Below, piece by piece: positions 1-8,738 of a stretch of 64,000 bases of DNA. The stretch's first letter is position 1; the number at the start of each line of letters is the position of its first letter. Below the pieces are notes generated by a model. The model searched no databases, was not told the DNA's origin, and was given only the letters and a program-made list of their open reading frames with translations. This stretch comes from Archangium violaceum. Its GTDB lineage: Bacteria; Myxococcota; Myxococcia; Myxococcales; Myxococcaceae. The stretch is taken from NCBI RefSeq assembly GCF_016859125.1, contig NZ_CP069338.1, positions 1,550,001-1,614,000 of the forward strand, given 5' to 3'. Position numbers and translations under genes: made by a program.

Positions 1-284
1 ACGAACATCGGATCGTGGAGCATCAACCGGTGCGCCTCGAGGATGAGGGCGTGCTCGGGGCCCTCCGTCTTCGAAATCTGATCCTTGAGATCGGAGAGCT
101 GGCGGTCGGACAGGTCCAACGCCGTCTTCATCCGCATGCGCTCGGGATCGACCTCGGCCTCGGCCAGCCGCAGCTTGGGGGTCCGCACCCGCTTGCGATC
201 CAGGATGTAGGCGTGGCCCACCGCCACGCCGGGCGAGGCGCCGATGCCCTTGAGGTTCAACGTGGGGGTGGCCTGGCTGCTCAC
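1..284 (-). CDS. ptsI: PTS Enzyme I (phosphoenolpyruvate-protein phosphotransferase), N-terminal part
   Basis: Enzyme I takes phosphate from PEP and passes it to HPr in the cytoplasm. Only the first 94 or so residues are inside the window; the gene continues past the left edge, so the catalytic histidine (near residue 190 in the family) is not visible. The GTG at 282-284 is chosen as start because the family's N-terminal signature GIGASPGVAVGHA follows at about residue 13. The helical HPr-binding region then begins. It follows HPr by 41 bp and is the last visible gene of the minus-strand PTS run. Confidence 0.9.
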   Translation of the reverse strand, partial: MSSQATPTLNLKGIGASPGVAVGHAYILDRKRVRTPKLRLAEAEVDPERMRMKTALDLSDRQLSDLKDQISKTEGPEHALILEAHRLMLHDPMF

Positions 285-325
285 GGTTCCTTCTTCTTCC
301 GCGGCCTCTCGCCGCACGCTTGGCT

Positions 326-604
326 TCACTTCGACTCGCCAAACCGGTTGGCGATGAGCTTCTGGATCTCCTGGAGGCACGCCTCGGCGTCCTCGCCCTT
401 GCACGTCACCGTCACCTGCATGCCCTGCGCCGCCGCCAGCATCAGCACACCCATGATGGATTTGGCGTTGGCCTTCTGGCCCTCGCACATGAGCGACACC
501 TCGCTCTTGTAGCGATTGGCCACCTGGACCAGCTGTGCCGCGGCCCGGGCATGCAGCCCGAGCGCGTTGATGATCTCGAATGTCCCTTCGGCCATGCTCG
601 ACAT
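326..604 (-). CDS. ptsH: Phosphocarrier protein HPr
   Basis: HPr is the small cytoplasmic phosphocarrier between Enzyme I and EIIA proteins. The 92 residues match the usual size of about 88-90. The active-site histidine lies in GLHARAA (His18), and the regulatory serine in KSIMGV (Ser49, equivalent to Ser46 elsewhere) is present. That serine is the target of HPr kinase, whose gene is at 16722-17687, so the regulatory loop looks intact. The gene sits 24 bp after the IID gene and 41 bp before ptsI, on the same strand, consistent with one operon. Confidence 0.95.
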   Translation of the reverse strand: MSSMAEGTFEIINALGLHARAAAQLVQVANRYKSEVSLMCEGQKANAKSIMGVLMLAAAQGMQVTVTCKGEDAEACLQEIQKLIANRFGESK

Positions 605-628
605 TGCCAGTCCCTGTTCTCCCCTCTT

Positions 629-1396
629 CTACAAGAAGGCACCCGCCGCACAGGCCAGTCCCGCGGCGAGGTAGAGCACCACGTAGTTAGGAACCCGACG
701 GGCGACCAGGAGGTAGGACACCACCCCCAGGGCCAGACAGCCCAGGGACAGCAGGGGTGCATAACGGCCCCCCGCGTTGGCCCCGAAGGTGGCGGCCAAC
801 CAGGCCGCCAGTCCGCCCGCACACGCCGCCGCCACCGACCGCAACTTCGCTCCCCGGGAGGGGAGATTGGCCCTCGCCACCGCCTCCACCAGCCTGTCGC
901 CCAACGACAGGCCCAGCAAGTACAGCCGGGCCCGGAGCGTCAGGTGGACGAGGTTGTAGAGGACGAGGAAGAGCACCGCCGCCCACGCCGCCAGCACGGG
1001 CACCAGCGCCGCGCACACCGCGCCCGTGGCCGGCTTGAGCGACAGCCAGAAGAAGCCATCGCCCAGCGCCGCCAGCGGCCCCATGAGGGCCGCCTTGAAG
1101 GCCACCACCCTGTCCGGCGGCTCCTCGCCCCGGGCCACGCGCTGCTCGTGGTAGAGGACGCCGCCCACGATGGCCGCCGCCACGTAGGGGTGGGTGTTGA
1201 AGAAGACGAGGTGCCGGCGCACCGCTGCCTCCAGCGCCTGCTTCTCCGGGTAGAGCTGCTCCAGCGCCGGGTAGATGGCGTACGCCAGCCCCAGGTTCTG
1301 CATGCCCTGTGGATTCCACGAGGCCTGCAGGAAGAGCGAGCGCAGGAAGACGCGCAGCAGCACTCCGCGGGAGAGGGGCGGGCTGACGGCGCTCAC
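629..1396 (-). CDS. PTS mannose/sorbose-family IID component
   Basis: Membrane subunit of a mannose-family PTS permease, about 255 residues. The start is the GTG at 1394-1396, which overlaps the IIC stop codon in a GTGA arrangement; this implies translational coupling. The protein shows the IID pattern: an N-terminal segment with QASWNPQGMQNLG, a conserved region with ALMGPLAALGDGFFW, then hydrophobic segments to the C-terminus. Together with IIC it forms the membrane channel. The substrate cannot be read from sequence. In several proteobacteria such Man-type components act mainly in regulation, and a similar role is possible here. Confidence 0.88.
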   Translation of the reverse strand: MSAVSPPLSRGVLLRVFLRSLFLQASWNPQGMQNLGLAYAIYPALEQLYPEKQALEAAVRRHLVFFNTHPYVAAAIVGGVLYHEQRVARGEEPPDRVVAFKAALMGPLAALGDGFFWLSLKPATGAVCAALVPVLAAWAAVLFLVLYNLVHLTLRARLYLLGLSLGDRLVEAVARANLPSRGAKLRSVAAACAGGLAAWLAATFGANAGGRYAPLLSLGCLALGVVSYLLVARRVPNYVVLYLAAGLACAAGAFL

Positions 1397-2109
1397 AACC
1401 GCTCCTTCAAGGTGAAGAGGAGCACGGCCACGCTGACGGCCACGGCGCCCAGGCCCGCGAAGAAGGGGGCACGCCGGGCATGGCTGCCCCGCGCGGCGAT
1501 GGAGGCCGCCACCGAGGCCATGGCCGGGTAGGCCCAGGCCAGCCCCCGCAGCAGCGGCAGCGGCAGGCGCTCCAACAGCGGCCCGAGGAAGAAGCCCGCC
1601 AGCGCGCACGCGGAGGTGATCATCCCGAAGAGGACGAAGTGCGGCCACATGCCCCACAGGTTCTGCCGCATCGCCCGGGTGAGCTGACCCGACTCGGCCG
1701 AGGCCATGGCCTTGCGGGCCAGCCGCGCCGAGTAGCGCTCCAGCGCCCGGTCCACCAACTGCCCCACCCGGCCCAGCCCCACGAAGAGGAGCACGGCGAG
1801 CGACCAGAGGGCGGGAGTGGAGCCCGCGCCGGTGGCCGCCGCCATGGTGGCCGCCGCCGCGGAGGTACCGGTGGCCGACAGCGTGTCGTTGTCCGGCAGC
1901 GAGGCGCCCAGGTTGGCAGTCCCCAGGTGGAAGAGCTCCAGCAGCATGCCCACGAAGAGCCCCGAGGCCACGTCGTTGAGCAGCATCCCCATGGCCGTGG
2001 CGGCCACCAGCGGCCGGGAGAACATGGCCTGGAGGAAGGCCTTGCGCTCCACCGCGACGAGGCCACCCCAGATGCCAGCGAGCGCTACCTGGGTCCAGCC
2101 CACGCTCAC
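1393..2109 (-). CDS. PTS mannose/sorbose-family IIC component
   Basis: A 238-residue polytopic inner-membrane protein with several alternating hydrophobic segments and a glycine-rich region (LFHLGTANLGASLPDNDT) typical of the IIC subunit of the mannose/sorbose family. It would form the sugar-translocating channel with IID. It starts 4 bp downstream of the IIB stop, and its stop overlaps the IID start, so IIB-IIC-IID are tightly packed. The family assignment rests on both the hydrophobic pattern and the position between IIB and IID. Confidence 0.85.
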   Translation of the reverse strand: MSVGWTQVALAGIWGGLVAVERKAFLQAMFSRPLVAATAMGMLLNDVASGLFVGMLLELFHLGTANLGASLPDNDTLSATGTSAAAATMAAATGAGSTPALWSLAVLLFVGLGRVGQLVDRALERYSARLARKAMASAESGQLTRAMRQNLWGMWPHFVLFGMITSACALAGFFLGPLLERLPLPLLRGLAWAYPAMASVAASIAARGSHARRAPFFAGLGAVAVSVAVLLFTLKERL

Positions 2110-2113
2110 GGGC

Positions 2114-2599
2114 TCACCCCGCCTTTCCCCAGCGATCTTGCAGCTCCGCCAGCTCCACCGGCTTCTCCACCGGGACCGCTCGCGCTTCCACCCGCACGCC
2201 CTCGGTCGCCAGCCGCTGCAACACCTGCAGCTCCGACTCGGCCAGGAAGACGGACGGCGACACCTGCCGCCGGCCCGTCCCGAAATGCACGTTGCCCAGG
2301 TTGAGCTGCTCCACCTTCAGCCCGTGCGCCTGCGCGAAGGGCACCGCCGCCACGTCCCTCAGCAGCACCAGCGTCTTCACCGCGTCCTTGGAGACGGCCG
2401 CGAAGTCCACCTGCGCCAGGGGGAGGATCTGCACCTCGATGGCGCTCTGCACCGCCAGGGCCATGGCGGCGCGCACCAGGGGACTCGAGGCCGCTTCATC
2501 GTCGGCGACGACGACGCGCGAAACCTTCAGATGCGGCAGCCAGGCCTCGACGACCTGTCCATGAATGAGGCGGTTGTCGACGCGGACCAGGGAGATCAC
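2114..2599 (-). CDS. PTS mannose/sorbose-family IIB component
   Basis: Cytoplasmic IIB subunit of 161 residues that accepts phosphate from IIA and donates it to the incoming sugar. The phosphorylated histidine is His13, in the highly conserved motif DNRLIHGQVVEAW. The rest follows the IIB fold (VVVADDEAA, then LNLGNVHFG). It lies between IIA (33-bp gap) and IIC (4-bp gap). The intact catalytic motif argues that phosphotransfer is retained, whatever the final substrate. Confidence 0.92.
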   Translation of the reverse strand: MISLVRVDNRLIHGQVVEAWLPHLKVSRVVVADDEAASSPLVRAAMALAVQSAIEVQILPLAQVDFAAVSKDAVKTLVLLRDVAAVPFAQAHGLKVEQLNLGNVHFGTGRRQVSPSVFLAESELQVLQRLATEGVRVEARAVPVEKPVELAELQDRWGKAG

Positions 2600-2632
2600 G
2601 GCAGTCTCGAATCGCCCACCCTCGGGGGGCCG

Positions 2633-3085
2633 TCAAGTTCGCGGCACGGTCTGCTGACGCTGCTGGGCCTCTCGCAACAGGGCTGAAGCACAGGTGATGT
2701 TGCGCTGACCATAGGACGCCAGCTGGCTGGCCATCTCCGAAAGCGGCATCTCCTCGGAGCGCAAGGAGTTGGCCTTCAGGAGCATGGGAAGGTTCACGCC
2801 CGCGAGCACCTCCAACTTGCCCGACTCACAGCGCTCCGAACACATCATCAGCGACTCCTTGCACGGAGTCCCACCGAAGAGGTCGGCCATGACGATGACC
2901 CCCTCGCCCTGATCCACGCCGGTCACCGCCTGCCGCATCTTCGCCCGGAGATCCTCCACCGAGGTCCCAGGCTCGATGTTGCAGGTCGCCACCGCGGGCA
3001 GCTTGCCTACGATCTGCTCGGCGGTCGCCACCAGCTCGTCCGCCAGACGTCCGTGCGATGCCACTACGAGGCCGACCATGATCAC
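2633..3085 (-). CDS. PTS mannose-family IIA component
   Basis: A 150-residue cytoplasmic EIIA of the mannose family. The active histidine is His11 in VGLVVASHGRLADEL, and the conserved VIVMADLFGGTPCKES stretch follows. A GAGAGGTGATC stretch precedes the ATG; a start two codons later is equally possible. It is the first gene of the left half of the PTS cluster. In many proteobacteria this gene follows rapZ directly, but here the next co-oriented PTS-related gene (rapZ) is 12.8 kb upstream, beyond a toxin island. Confidence 0.92.
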   Translation of the reverse strand: MIMVGLVVASHGRLADELVATAEQIVGKLPAVATCNIEPGTSVEDLRAKMRQAVTGVDQGEGVIVMADLFGGTPCKESLMMCSERCESGKLEVLAGVNLPMLLKANSLRSEEMPLSEMASQLASYGQRNITCASALLREAQQRQQTVPRT

Positions 3086-3404
3086 CTCTCACCAGCCCCC
3101 CAGGGCTGCCTGACTACGCCTGAATGGTGCGATGCGCAACCCCCGCCGAAAGTTTCCGCTGGCACCCAAGCTCGCTCCCTACCCTCGCCCACCTTCCCTT
3201 CCAGGAGGAAGGTAAGTCAGGTCCGGTCTCTCCGCCCGGAATTTCACCTCCAAACGGACGATGGGCTGTCGGCTGCCAGACGAGGAGGCGACGGCCACCA
3301 TGCGGGCGAGGACATCTTGCCATTCCCCGGGGAAGGAGCGGATGGAATGAGGATGTGAGCACGCAGGCGCACAGCCCTCACTCGGACCCCGAGGAGAGCA
3401 GAGC
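3086..3404. other. Intergenic region upstream of the PTS IIA gene
   Basis: About 320 bp between the DUF5916 gene stop and the PTS IIA start. No convincing gene or RNA was seen. It presumably carries a promoter for the left half of the PTS genes, now cut off from hprK and rapZ, but I cannot assign -35/-10 or sigma-54 boxes with confidence. It is also the left junction of the inserted island. Confidence 0.35.
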
Positions 3405-6032
3405 TCAGCCCGCGGGGAACCACCAGTTCAACTTGAGGGCGAAGGTGTGCCCACCGGGAGAGGAGAGCGCGTCACCCAGGGAGCGCGGCGCGAGCGGGTT
3501 GCCCCGGGCCAGGCCCAGGTAGCGGTCCTGCTGCCACACGAGGAAGAGCGTGCTGCCCGGCCGCCACTCCCAGCGCAGCACCACGTTGCCGCGGAAGGAG
3601 CGGATGTTGAAGTCCGGGTCGTACAGCTGGAAGGAGGAGCCGCCATCCGCCACCTCCAGCCCACCGTCGGCCAGACGCGTGAAGGAGCCATACCGGCGCA
3701 GGGAACGGCCTCCCGCCCGCTCCAGCTCCCCGAAGCTTCCGAAGGTGCCGCTGGAGGCGAAGGGCTCGGCGTAGGCCTCGAGGCTCAGGTCCGGGGTGAG
3801 GAAGAGGTTGGCGCGCAGCCGCAACGCCAGCTCGTGACGCCGCACGGAGCCGAAGACGTAGCGCTGGCCGTACGTCTCCGCGCGCCCCCCCTCCAGCGTG
3901 TCCACGTACTGCATGCCATCGGTGTAGAGGGAGGCGTTGGGCTCGATGCCCAGGCGCAGGCGCCGGTGCGGCTGAAGGGTGAGCGAGGCCGTCACGAAAC
4001 CACCGCGGCTGCCCTGCTCGTACGTCCACGCCCCGCCGCCCAGGGTCCAGCGCGTGGTGTCGGAGTAGCTGTTGGTGAGGGAGAACTCCGTGTCCACGCC
4101 CCGCGCCGTCTGCATCAGCGGCCCGCCCCGGGTGAGCGAGTCCGAGAGGGAGCGCGGCATGTAGGTCGCCCGGAATTCGCCCGCCCAGAAGTTGGGGAAG
4201 GTGACGGAGCCATTCAGCGACAGGCTGCTGGACTGGCGCGTGAGCCCATAGTTCCAGTTGGTGAAGGCGGACAGGGTCAGCTCCCAGTTGCGCAGGAAGC
4301 GGCCCGGGTCCGTCTCCCGGTACGTCAGCCCCACGTCGACGTCGATGTCGTCCGCGGTGTTGAGCCGGCCCATGTCGTTGAGCTCGAAGCCAGGGGAGAC
4401 CGCGCCGGCGCTGATGCTCCACAGCCAGTGCTCGCCACTCACCCGCTCCATCTTCGCGCCCAGCGTGTAGCCGGACAGCGCGGTGGCCTCCGGATTCAAA
4501 CGCACGTACCGCTGGTCCGGCCGCTGGAAGTAGCGGGCGCTGGACTCCTGGAGGCGGAGGATGGCGGCGGGGTCTCCCCGCACCAGGCTGCCGCCCGCGA
4601 AACCGGAGAGGAAGTACTCGCCGCCGAGCAGGCGCAGCCGGAAGTCCGCGCCCCCCGAGTACGCCTCGCGCGCCAGCTCCCGCGTGAGGGTGAGGCTCCG
4701 TCCCTCGCCAATGCCCCGCTGCATGGTGGTGAGGGTGGCGCCCACCACCGAGCCCCCGTCGCCCAGCTCCTGCTGCGCGCGCAGCACACCGAAGCCGGTG
4801 CGCGAGTCCAGCTTCACCCGCTCCTGCTTCCCGGTGGCGAAGTCGTAGGTGTCCGCGAACGCGTCACCCGTGAAGGCGCCCAGGGCCCCCAGCGACAGCC
4901 CCGAGGACAGGCGCCCCGTGAGCTTCGCCGCGCCCCAGATGGTGCTGGCCCGGGGGGACTCGACGAAGTCCGCCTCCGCGGAGAGACGCGGCGGCCCTCC
5001 GATGCGGCGCGAGTAGAACCAGGCGGGCCCATACTCGTTGCTGAAGAGCTGGCTGCCCTCGGAGAAGAAGGGGCGGCGCTCCTCGAGGAAGGTCTCGAAG
5101 GCGGTGAGGTTCACCTGGGCCGGGTCCGCGTCGAGCTGCCCGAAGTCCGGATTCACCGTGGCGTCCAGGGTGAGGTTGGGCCCCAGGCCCACCTTGGCGT
5201 CCAGGCCCGCGCGGCCCGAGTACGGGCGGCGGCTCTCGAAGGGCGTGCCCGCGCGGGGGTTGGCGCCCGAGATCGCCTGGAGGTCCCCGGACACGTAGGG
5301 CACCAGCTCGACGCGGCGCGAGGGGGCCACGCCGCGGATGCCGGTGAGCTCGCCGAAGTGGGAGGACCAACCCGTGACATCGCGCGGCACCACCACCCAG
5401 AAGTCGTCCTCGTTGCGGCGGGGGATGTAGCGGTTGAAGTTGACGCCCCACACCTGCTCGGCGGCGCCGCTGAAGCGCAGCTGCGAGAAGGGGATGCGGA
5501 ACTCGGCCACCCAGCCCTCCGCCGTCTGCGTGGTGCGGGCCTGCCAGACGGGGCTGTACGAGGAGTCACGGGTGTACTCGTCGTCCTGCGGGTGGTACCA
5601 GTCCACGCGCACCCCCGCCGCCGTGACGGCGAAGGAATAGGCGGTGCGCCGATCCCGGTACGTGTCCAACGAGAGGATGAAACGCTCGGCGGAGCCGCTC
5701 TCGTCGCGCCGGGTCATCACCGTCTCGATGTCCTCGGGCTTGTCGCTGGCCATGCGCGCGCCCACATAGAGGGCCTCCGCGTCATAGACGATCGCCACCT
5801 CGGTGCGCAGCGAGGCGGGCCTGCCCTGGTCCGGCTCCTTCTGCGTGAAGTCGCTGGTGAAGGGGATGCGCCGCCAGACGGCGTCATCGAGCACACCGTC
5901 CACCCGGGGGCCCTTCTCCACGCGGACGGCCTCCATGCGCCGCTCGCCCATCTCGGCGGGAGCCTGGGCCCGGGCAGTAGGTCCCACGAGGAGCAGGGAG
6001 GCAAGCAGGGGGGCCGCAAGGAGGGATTGCAT
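3405..6032 (-). CDS. CBM9-like/DUF5916 outer-membrane protein
   Basis: A predicted secreted or outer-membrane protein of about 875 residues. A hydrophobic signal segment ending near ARAQA is followed by a carbohydrate-binding-family-9-like domain (residues about 35-240: VDGVLDDAVWRR, LYVGARM, WVAEFRIPFSQLRF). The long C-terminal part has alternating amphipathic beta strands typical of DUF5916 barrel proteins and ends in an aromatic strand (LNWWFPAG). The ATG at 6030-6032 is preferred over the GTG six codons earlier because it begins the signal peptide. Role unknown; ligand binding at the cell surface is an inference. It is divergent from vgrG and reads towards the PTS genes. Confidence 0.85.
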   Translation of the reverse strand: MQSLLAAPLLASLLLVGPTARAQAPAEMGERRMEAVRVEKGPRVDGVLDDAVWRRIPFTSDFTQKEPDQGRPASLRTEVAIVYDAEALYVGARMASDKPEDIETVMTRRDESGSAERFILSLDTYRDRRTAYSFAVTAAGVRVDWYHPQDDEYTRDSSYSPVWQARTTQTAEGWVAEFRIPFSQLRFSGAAEQVWGVNFNRYIPRRNEDDFWVVVPRDVTGWSSHFGELTGIRGVAPSRRVELVPYVSGDLQAISGANPRAGTPFESRRPYSGRAGLDAKVGLGPNLTLDATVNPDFGQLDADPAQVNLTAFETFLEERRPFFSEGSQLFSNEYGPAWFYSRRIGGPPRLSAEADFVESPRASTIWGAAKLTGRLSSGLSLGALGAFTGDAFADTYDFATGKQERVKLDSRTGFGVLRAQQELGDGGSVVGATLTTMQRGIGEGRSLTLTRELAREAYSGGADFRLRLLGGEYFLSGFAGGSLVRGDPAAILRLQESSARYFQRPDQRYVRLNPEATALSGYTLGAKMERVSGEHWLWSISAGAVSPGFELNDMGRLNTADDIDVDVGLTYRETDPGRFLRNWELTLSAFTNWNYGLTRQSSSLSLNGSVTFPNFWAGEFRATYMPRSLSDSLTRGGPLMQTARGVDTEFSLTNSYSDTTRWTLGGGAWTYEQGSRGGFVTASLTLQPHRRLRLGIEPNASLYTDGMQYVDTLEGGRAETYGQRYVFGSVRRHELALRLRANLFLTPDLSLEAYAEPFASSGTFGSFGELERAGGRSLRRYGSFTRLADGGLEVADGGSSFQLYDPDFNIRSFRGNVVLRWEWRPGSTLFLVWQQDRYLGLARGNPLAPRSLGDALSSPGGHTFALKLNWWFPAG

Positions 6033-6274
6033 TTCGGGGCCAAGGAACACGCGTGCGCCCTGGATGTGCTCCCATTCCAGGACGTCTGGACGAGGGCCCC
6101 TCGCTCATCAGGAGGGCGAGGGGTCCATGTATTTCTCCTTATGCCTCCAGGTTGATTGCCGCCTTGCACAGCGAAGCACCCCATGCCCGTGAGGTACGGA
6201 CTGCTTGCAGGGCTAGCAGCCCGAATTTAAAGCCGTGATAGTTTGACAGCTCTTCACAGCCTTCGGGGGAATCC

Positions 6275-8728
6275 ATGTCCTCATTCGACGAGCGCCTCCA
6301 ACAGGTGGCACAGGTGGCATCCACGGCTACGCAGCTCGCCAGGAGTCTCGAAGGGGGGAGCGTGAGCGGGGCGCTTTCCGGAGTGCTCTCGCTGCTCGGG
6401 GGCGGCAACCCGCTGCCCCATGTGCACTACACGTTCAGTTCCTCGGCAAAACCGGGAGCACCCTGGCACGTGCGACGCGTCCACGCGCGTGAGGGCCTGT
6501 CCGAGCTCTACACGGCCACCATCGACCTGGTGTTCGAAGGGCCTGTAGTGGATACCGATGCGCTGCTCGGCTCCTCGTGCACGCTGCGCATGGAGCGCGA
6601 GATGCTCTCCCGTCAAGTGCTCGGCATCGCGCGCCACGTGGAGGACCTGGGAACCCTAGCCGACAAACGCATGGTGCGCGTCGAGGTCGTCCCGGCCCTC
6701 TGGGAGCTCTCCCAGCGCATCGACTCGTACATCTTCCAGGAAATGACGGTGCCGGAGGTGCTGCAGGACGTACTGAGTGAAGGCCTCACCCCGTTCAAGC
6801 GAACGGTAAGCCTGTCGCTCCAGCGCGAGTACCCCAAGCGCGAGTACTGCGTGCAGTACGCCGAGTCGGACCTCGACTTCGTCCTGCGACTGATGAAGGA
6901 GGAAGGCATCGCCTTCTATTTCGAGCACGCCGGCGACGCCGAGGAGCTCGTCCTGGTGGATGCCAACGCGCCCTTCCAGCCCTGCCAGACGCAGGAGGGA
7001 GGCCCCGTGTGGATAGCGAACGATGCCGGCACGCTCGCACATGTGGAGACGCTCCGGGGGCTGGAGTGGTCCACCTCGCTTCGCCCGACGGGCGTGGTGG
7101 TGCGGGACTTCGACTGGACGCGGCCGCGGCTGGACCTGACGAAGGATATGCGGGCCGAGCACGAGAGCGGGCGCGAGGCGTACCTCTATCCGGCGGAGCT
7201 CACCCTTTCGGACTACGACTCGGGCAACCACCGGTACACGAAGGAGGACGCGGCCGCCCGGGCCCGCCTGCTGCGCGAAGGCCAGCAATCGGGCCAGAAG
7301 AAGGGGCGGGGCCGCGGCAATGTGATGGGCTTCTGCCCGGGCCATACCTTCGAGCTCCGGGGCCACGCACGCGCCGAGCTGGACCAAGCCTACCTCCTCA
7401 CCCGCGTCGAGCACCTAGGCGAGGCCCCCGAGGAGAAGCCCCTCTTCTCCCGGCAGGACTCCGACGGGCGAGCGACGAGAGAGAGGTACGAGAACCGCTT
7501 CGAATGCATCCCCCTGTCCGTGCCCTTCCGGCCGGAGTACGCGCTGACGCGCAGCCGCATCCCCGGCCTGCAGACGGCCACGGTGGTGGGGCCCTCGGGG
7601 GAGGAGATTCACACCGACCCGCACGGCCGCATCAAAGTGAAGTTCCACTGGGACCGGGTGGGCCAGGAGGACGAGAAGGCCTCGTGCTGGGTGCGCGTGG
7701 CGCAGACGTGGGCAGGAGCCGGCTTCGGCTCGCTCTTCATTCCCCGCGTGGGCATGGAGGTGGTGGTCGACTTCCTGGAAGGCAACCCCGACCGGCCCCT
7801 CGTCATCGGCTGCGTCTACAACGGAGCCAACCCACCGCCCTCGAAGCTGCCCGAGGAGCGAACCCGCAGCACGCTGCGCACCCAGAGCTCGCCGGGAGGT
7901 GAGGGTTACAACGAGCTGCGCTTCGAGGACGCCAAGGGCGAGGAGCAGGTGTTCCTCCACGCGCAGAAGGACCTGATGGAGGTGGTGGAGCACGACCACA
8001 CCACGCAGGTGAACAACGACCAGGCCAACACGGTGGAGAAGAACCAGACCAACACCGTGAAGGTCAACCAGACCGAGAGCGTGGGCGGAGACCAGTCCAT
8101 GACCGTCTCCGGCAACCGCACCAAGACGGTGAAGAAGGACGAGACCGTCACGGTCGAGAAGAACCGCACCGAGACGGTGAACGTGAACGAGACCGTCACC
8201 ATCCACGGCGAGCGAAGCCTCACGGTGGACGGCAAAGAGACGTACTCGGTTGGAGGCACGCGAGCCAAGATGGTGACAGGCAAGGAGACCGTCACGCTCC
8301 AGGCCGGACGGGAGACGACCGTCACCACCAACGACGAGCTCACCGTCAGCGCCGAACGCCTGGTCACCGCGGATGTGAAGCACCAGACCACCCAGGGCCC
8401 CACCACCTTCACCTTCGAGGGCGGGCATGTGGAGCTCAACGCGGGCAGCTACATCAAGCTCGTCCACGGATCGGGAGAGGTGCACATCGAGGACAGCGGG
8501 AAGATCTCCGTGAGCTCCGGCACGGAGATCGCGCTGACCTGCGGCGGCTGCTCCATCAAGCTCTCGCCTACGAAGATCGAAATCACCGGCGCAGTGGAGG
8601 TCGCCCTCGCGGGAGGAGCTGGCACGGTGAAGCTGGACCCCACGGGAGTGGCGGTGTCCGGCCCGAAGGTCAGCTCGGCGGGAGCGGCGCTGAACGAAAT
8701 CACCGGCGGCATGGTGAAGATCAACTGA
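6275..8728 (+). CDS. vgrG: Type VI secretion spike protein VgrG/TssI
   Basis: An 817-residue VgrG, the trimeric tip of the T6SS tube. The gp27-like base (about residues 50-420) carries the usual YCVQYAESDLDFVLRLMKEEGIAFYF stretch; the gp5 OB-fold region has DPHGRIKVKFHW and ASCWVRVAQTWAG. From about residue 575 a repetitive needle begins with units such as NNDQANTVEKNQTNTVKVN. There are about 50 extra N-terminal residues before the conserved fold, rich in Ala/Ser/Leu. It opens a co-oriented module with the TPR-type protein (10-bp gap) and the PAAR/Rhs effector. No other T6SS structural genes are in the window. Confidence 0.95.
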   Translation: MSSFDERLQQVAQVASTATQLARSLEGGSVSGALSGVLSLLGGGNPLPHVHYTFSSSAKPGAPWHVRRVHAREGLSELYTATIDLVFEGPVVDTDALLGSSCTLRMEREMLSRQVLGIARHVEDLGTLADKRMVRVEVVPALWELSQRIDSYIFQEMTVPEVLQDVLSEGLTPFKRTVSLSLQREYPKREYCVQYAESDLDFVLRLMKEEGIAFYFEHAGDAEELVLVDANAPFQPCQTQEGGPVWIANDAGTLAHVETLRGLEWSTSLRPTGVVVRDFDWTRPRLDLTKDMRAEHESGREAYLYPAELTLSDYDSGNHRYTKEDAAARARLLREGQQSGQKKGRGRGNVMGFCPGHTFELRGHARAELDQAYLLTRVEHLGEAPEEKPLFSRQDSDGRATRERYENRFECIPLSVPFRPEYALTRSRIPGLQTATVVGPSGEEIHTDPHGRIKVKFHWDRVGQEDEKASCWVRVAQTWAGAGFGSLFIPRVGMEVVVDFLEGNPDRPLVIGCVYNGANPPPSKLPEERTRSTLRTQSSPGGEGYNELRFEDAKGEEQVFLHAQKDLMEVVEHDHTTQVNNDQANTVEKNQTNTVKVNQTESVGGDQSMTVSGNRTKTVKKDETVTVEKNRTETVNVNETVTIHGERSLTVDGKETYSVGGTRAKMVTGKETVTLQAGRETTVTTNDELTVSAERLVTADVKHQTTQGPTTFTFEGGHVELNAGSYIKLVHGSGEVHIEDSGKISVSSGTEIALTCGGCSIKLSPTKIEITGAVEVALAGGAGTVKLDPTGVAVSGPKVSSAGAALNEITGGMVKIN

Positions 8729-8738
8729 CGCCTGGCAT

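Noticed and set aside
3447-6155. 902-codon plus-strand open frame opposite the DUF5916 gene
   Set aside because: Composition typical of GC-rich antisense. The minus-strand product has a signal peptide and recognisable domains.
7990-8340. Short repeats in vgrG considered as a tandem-repeat locus
   Set aside because: They are the ordinary repetitive beta-helix needle of VgrG with degenerate codons.
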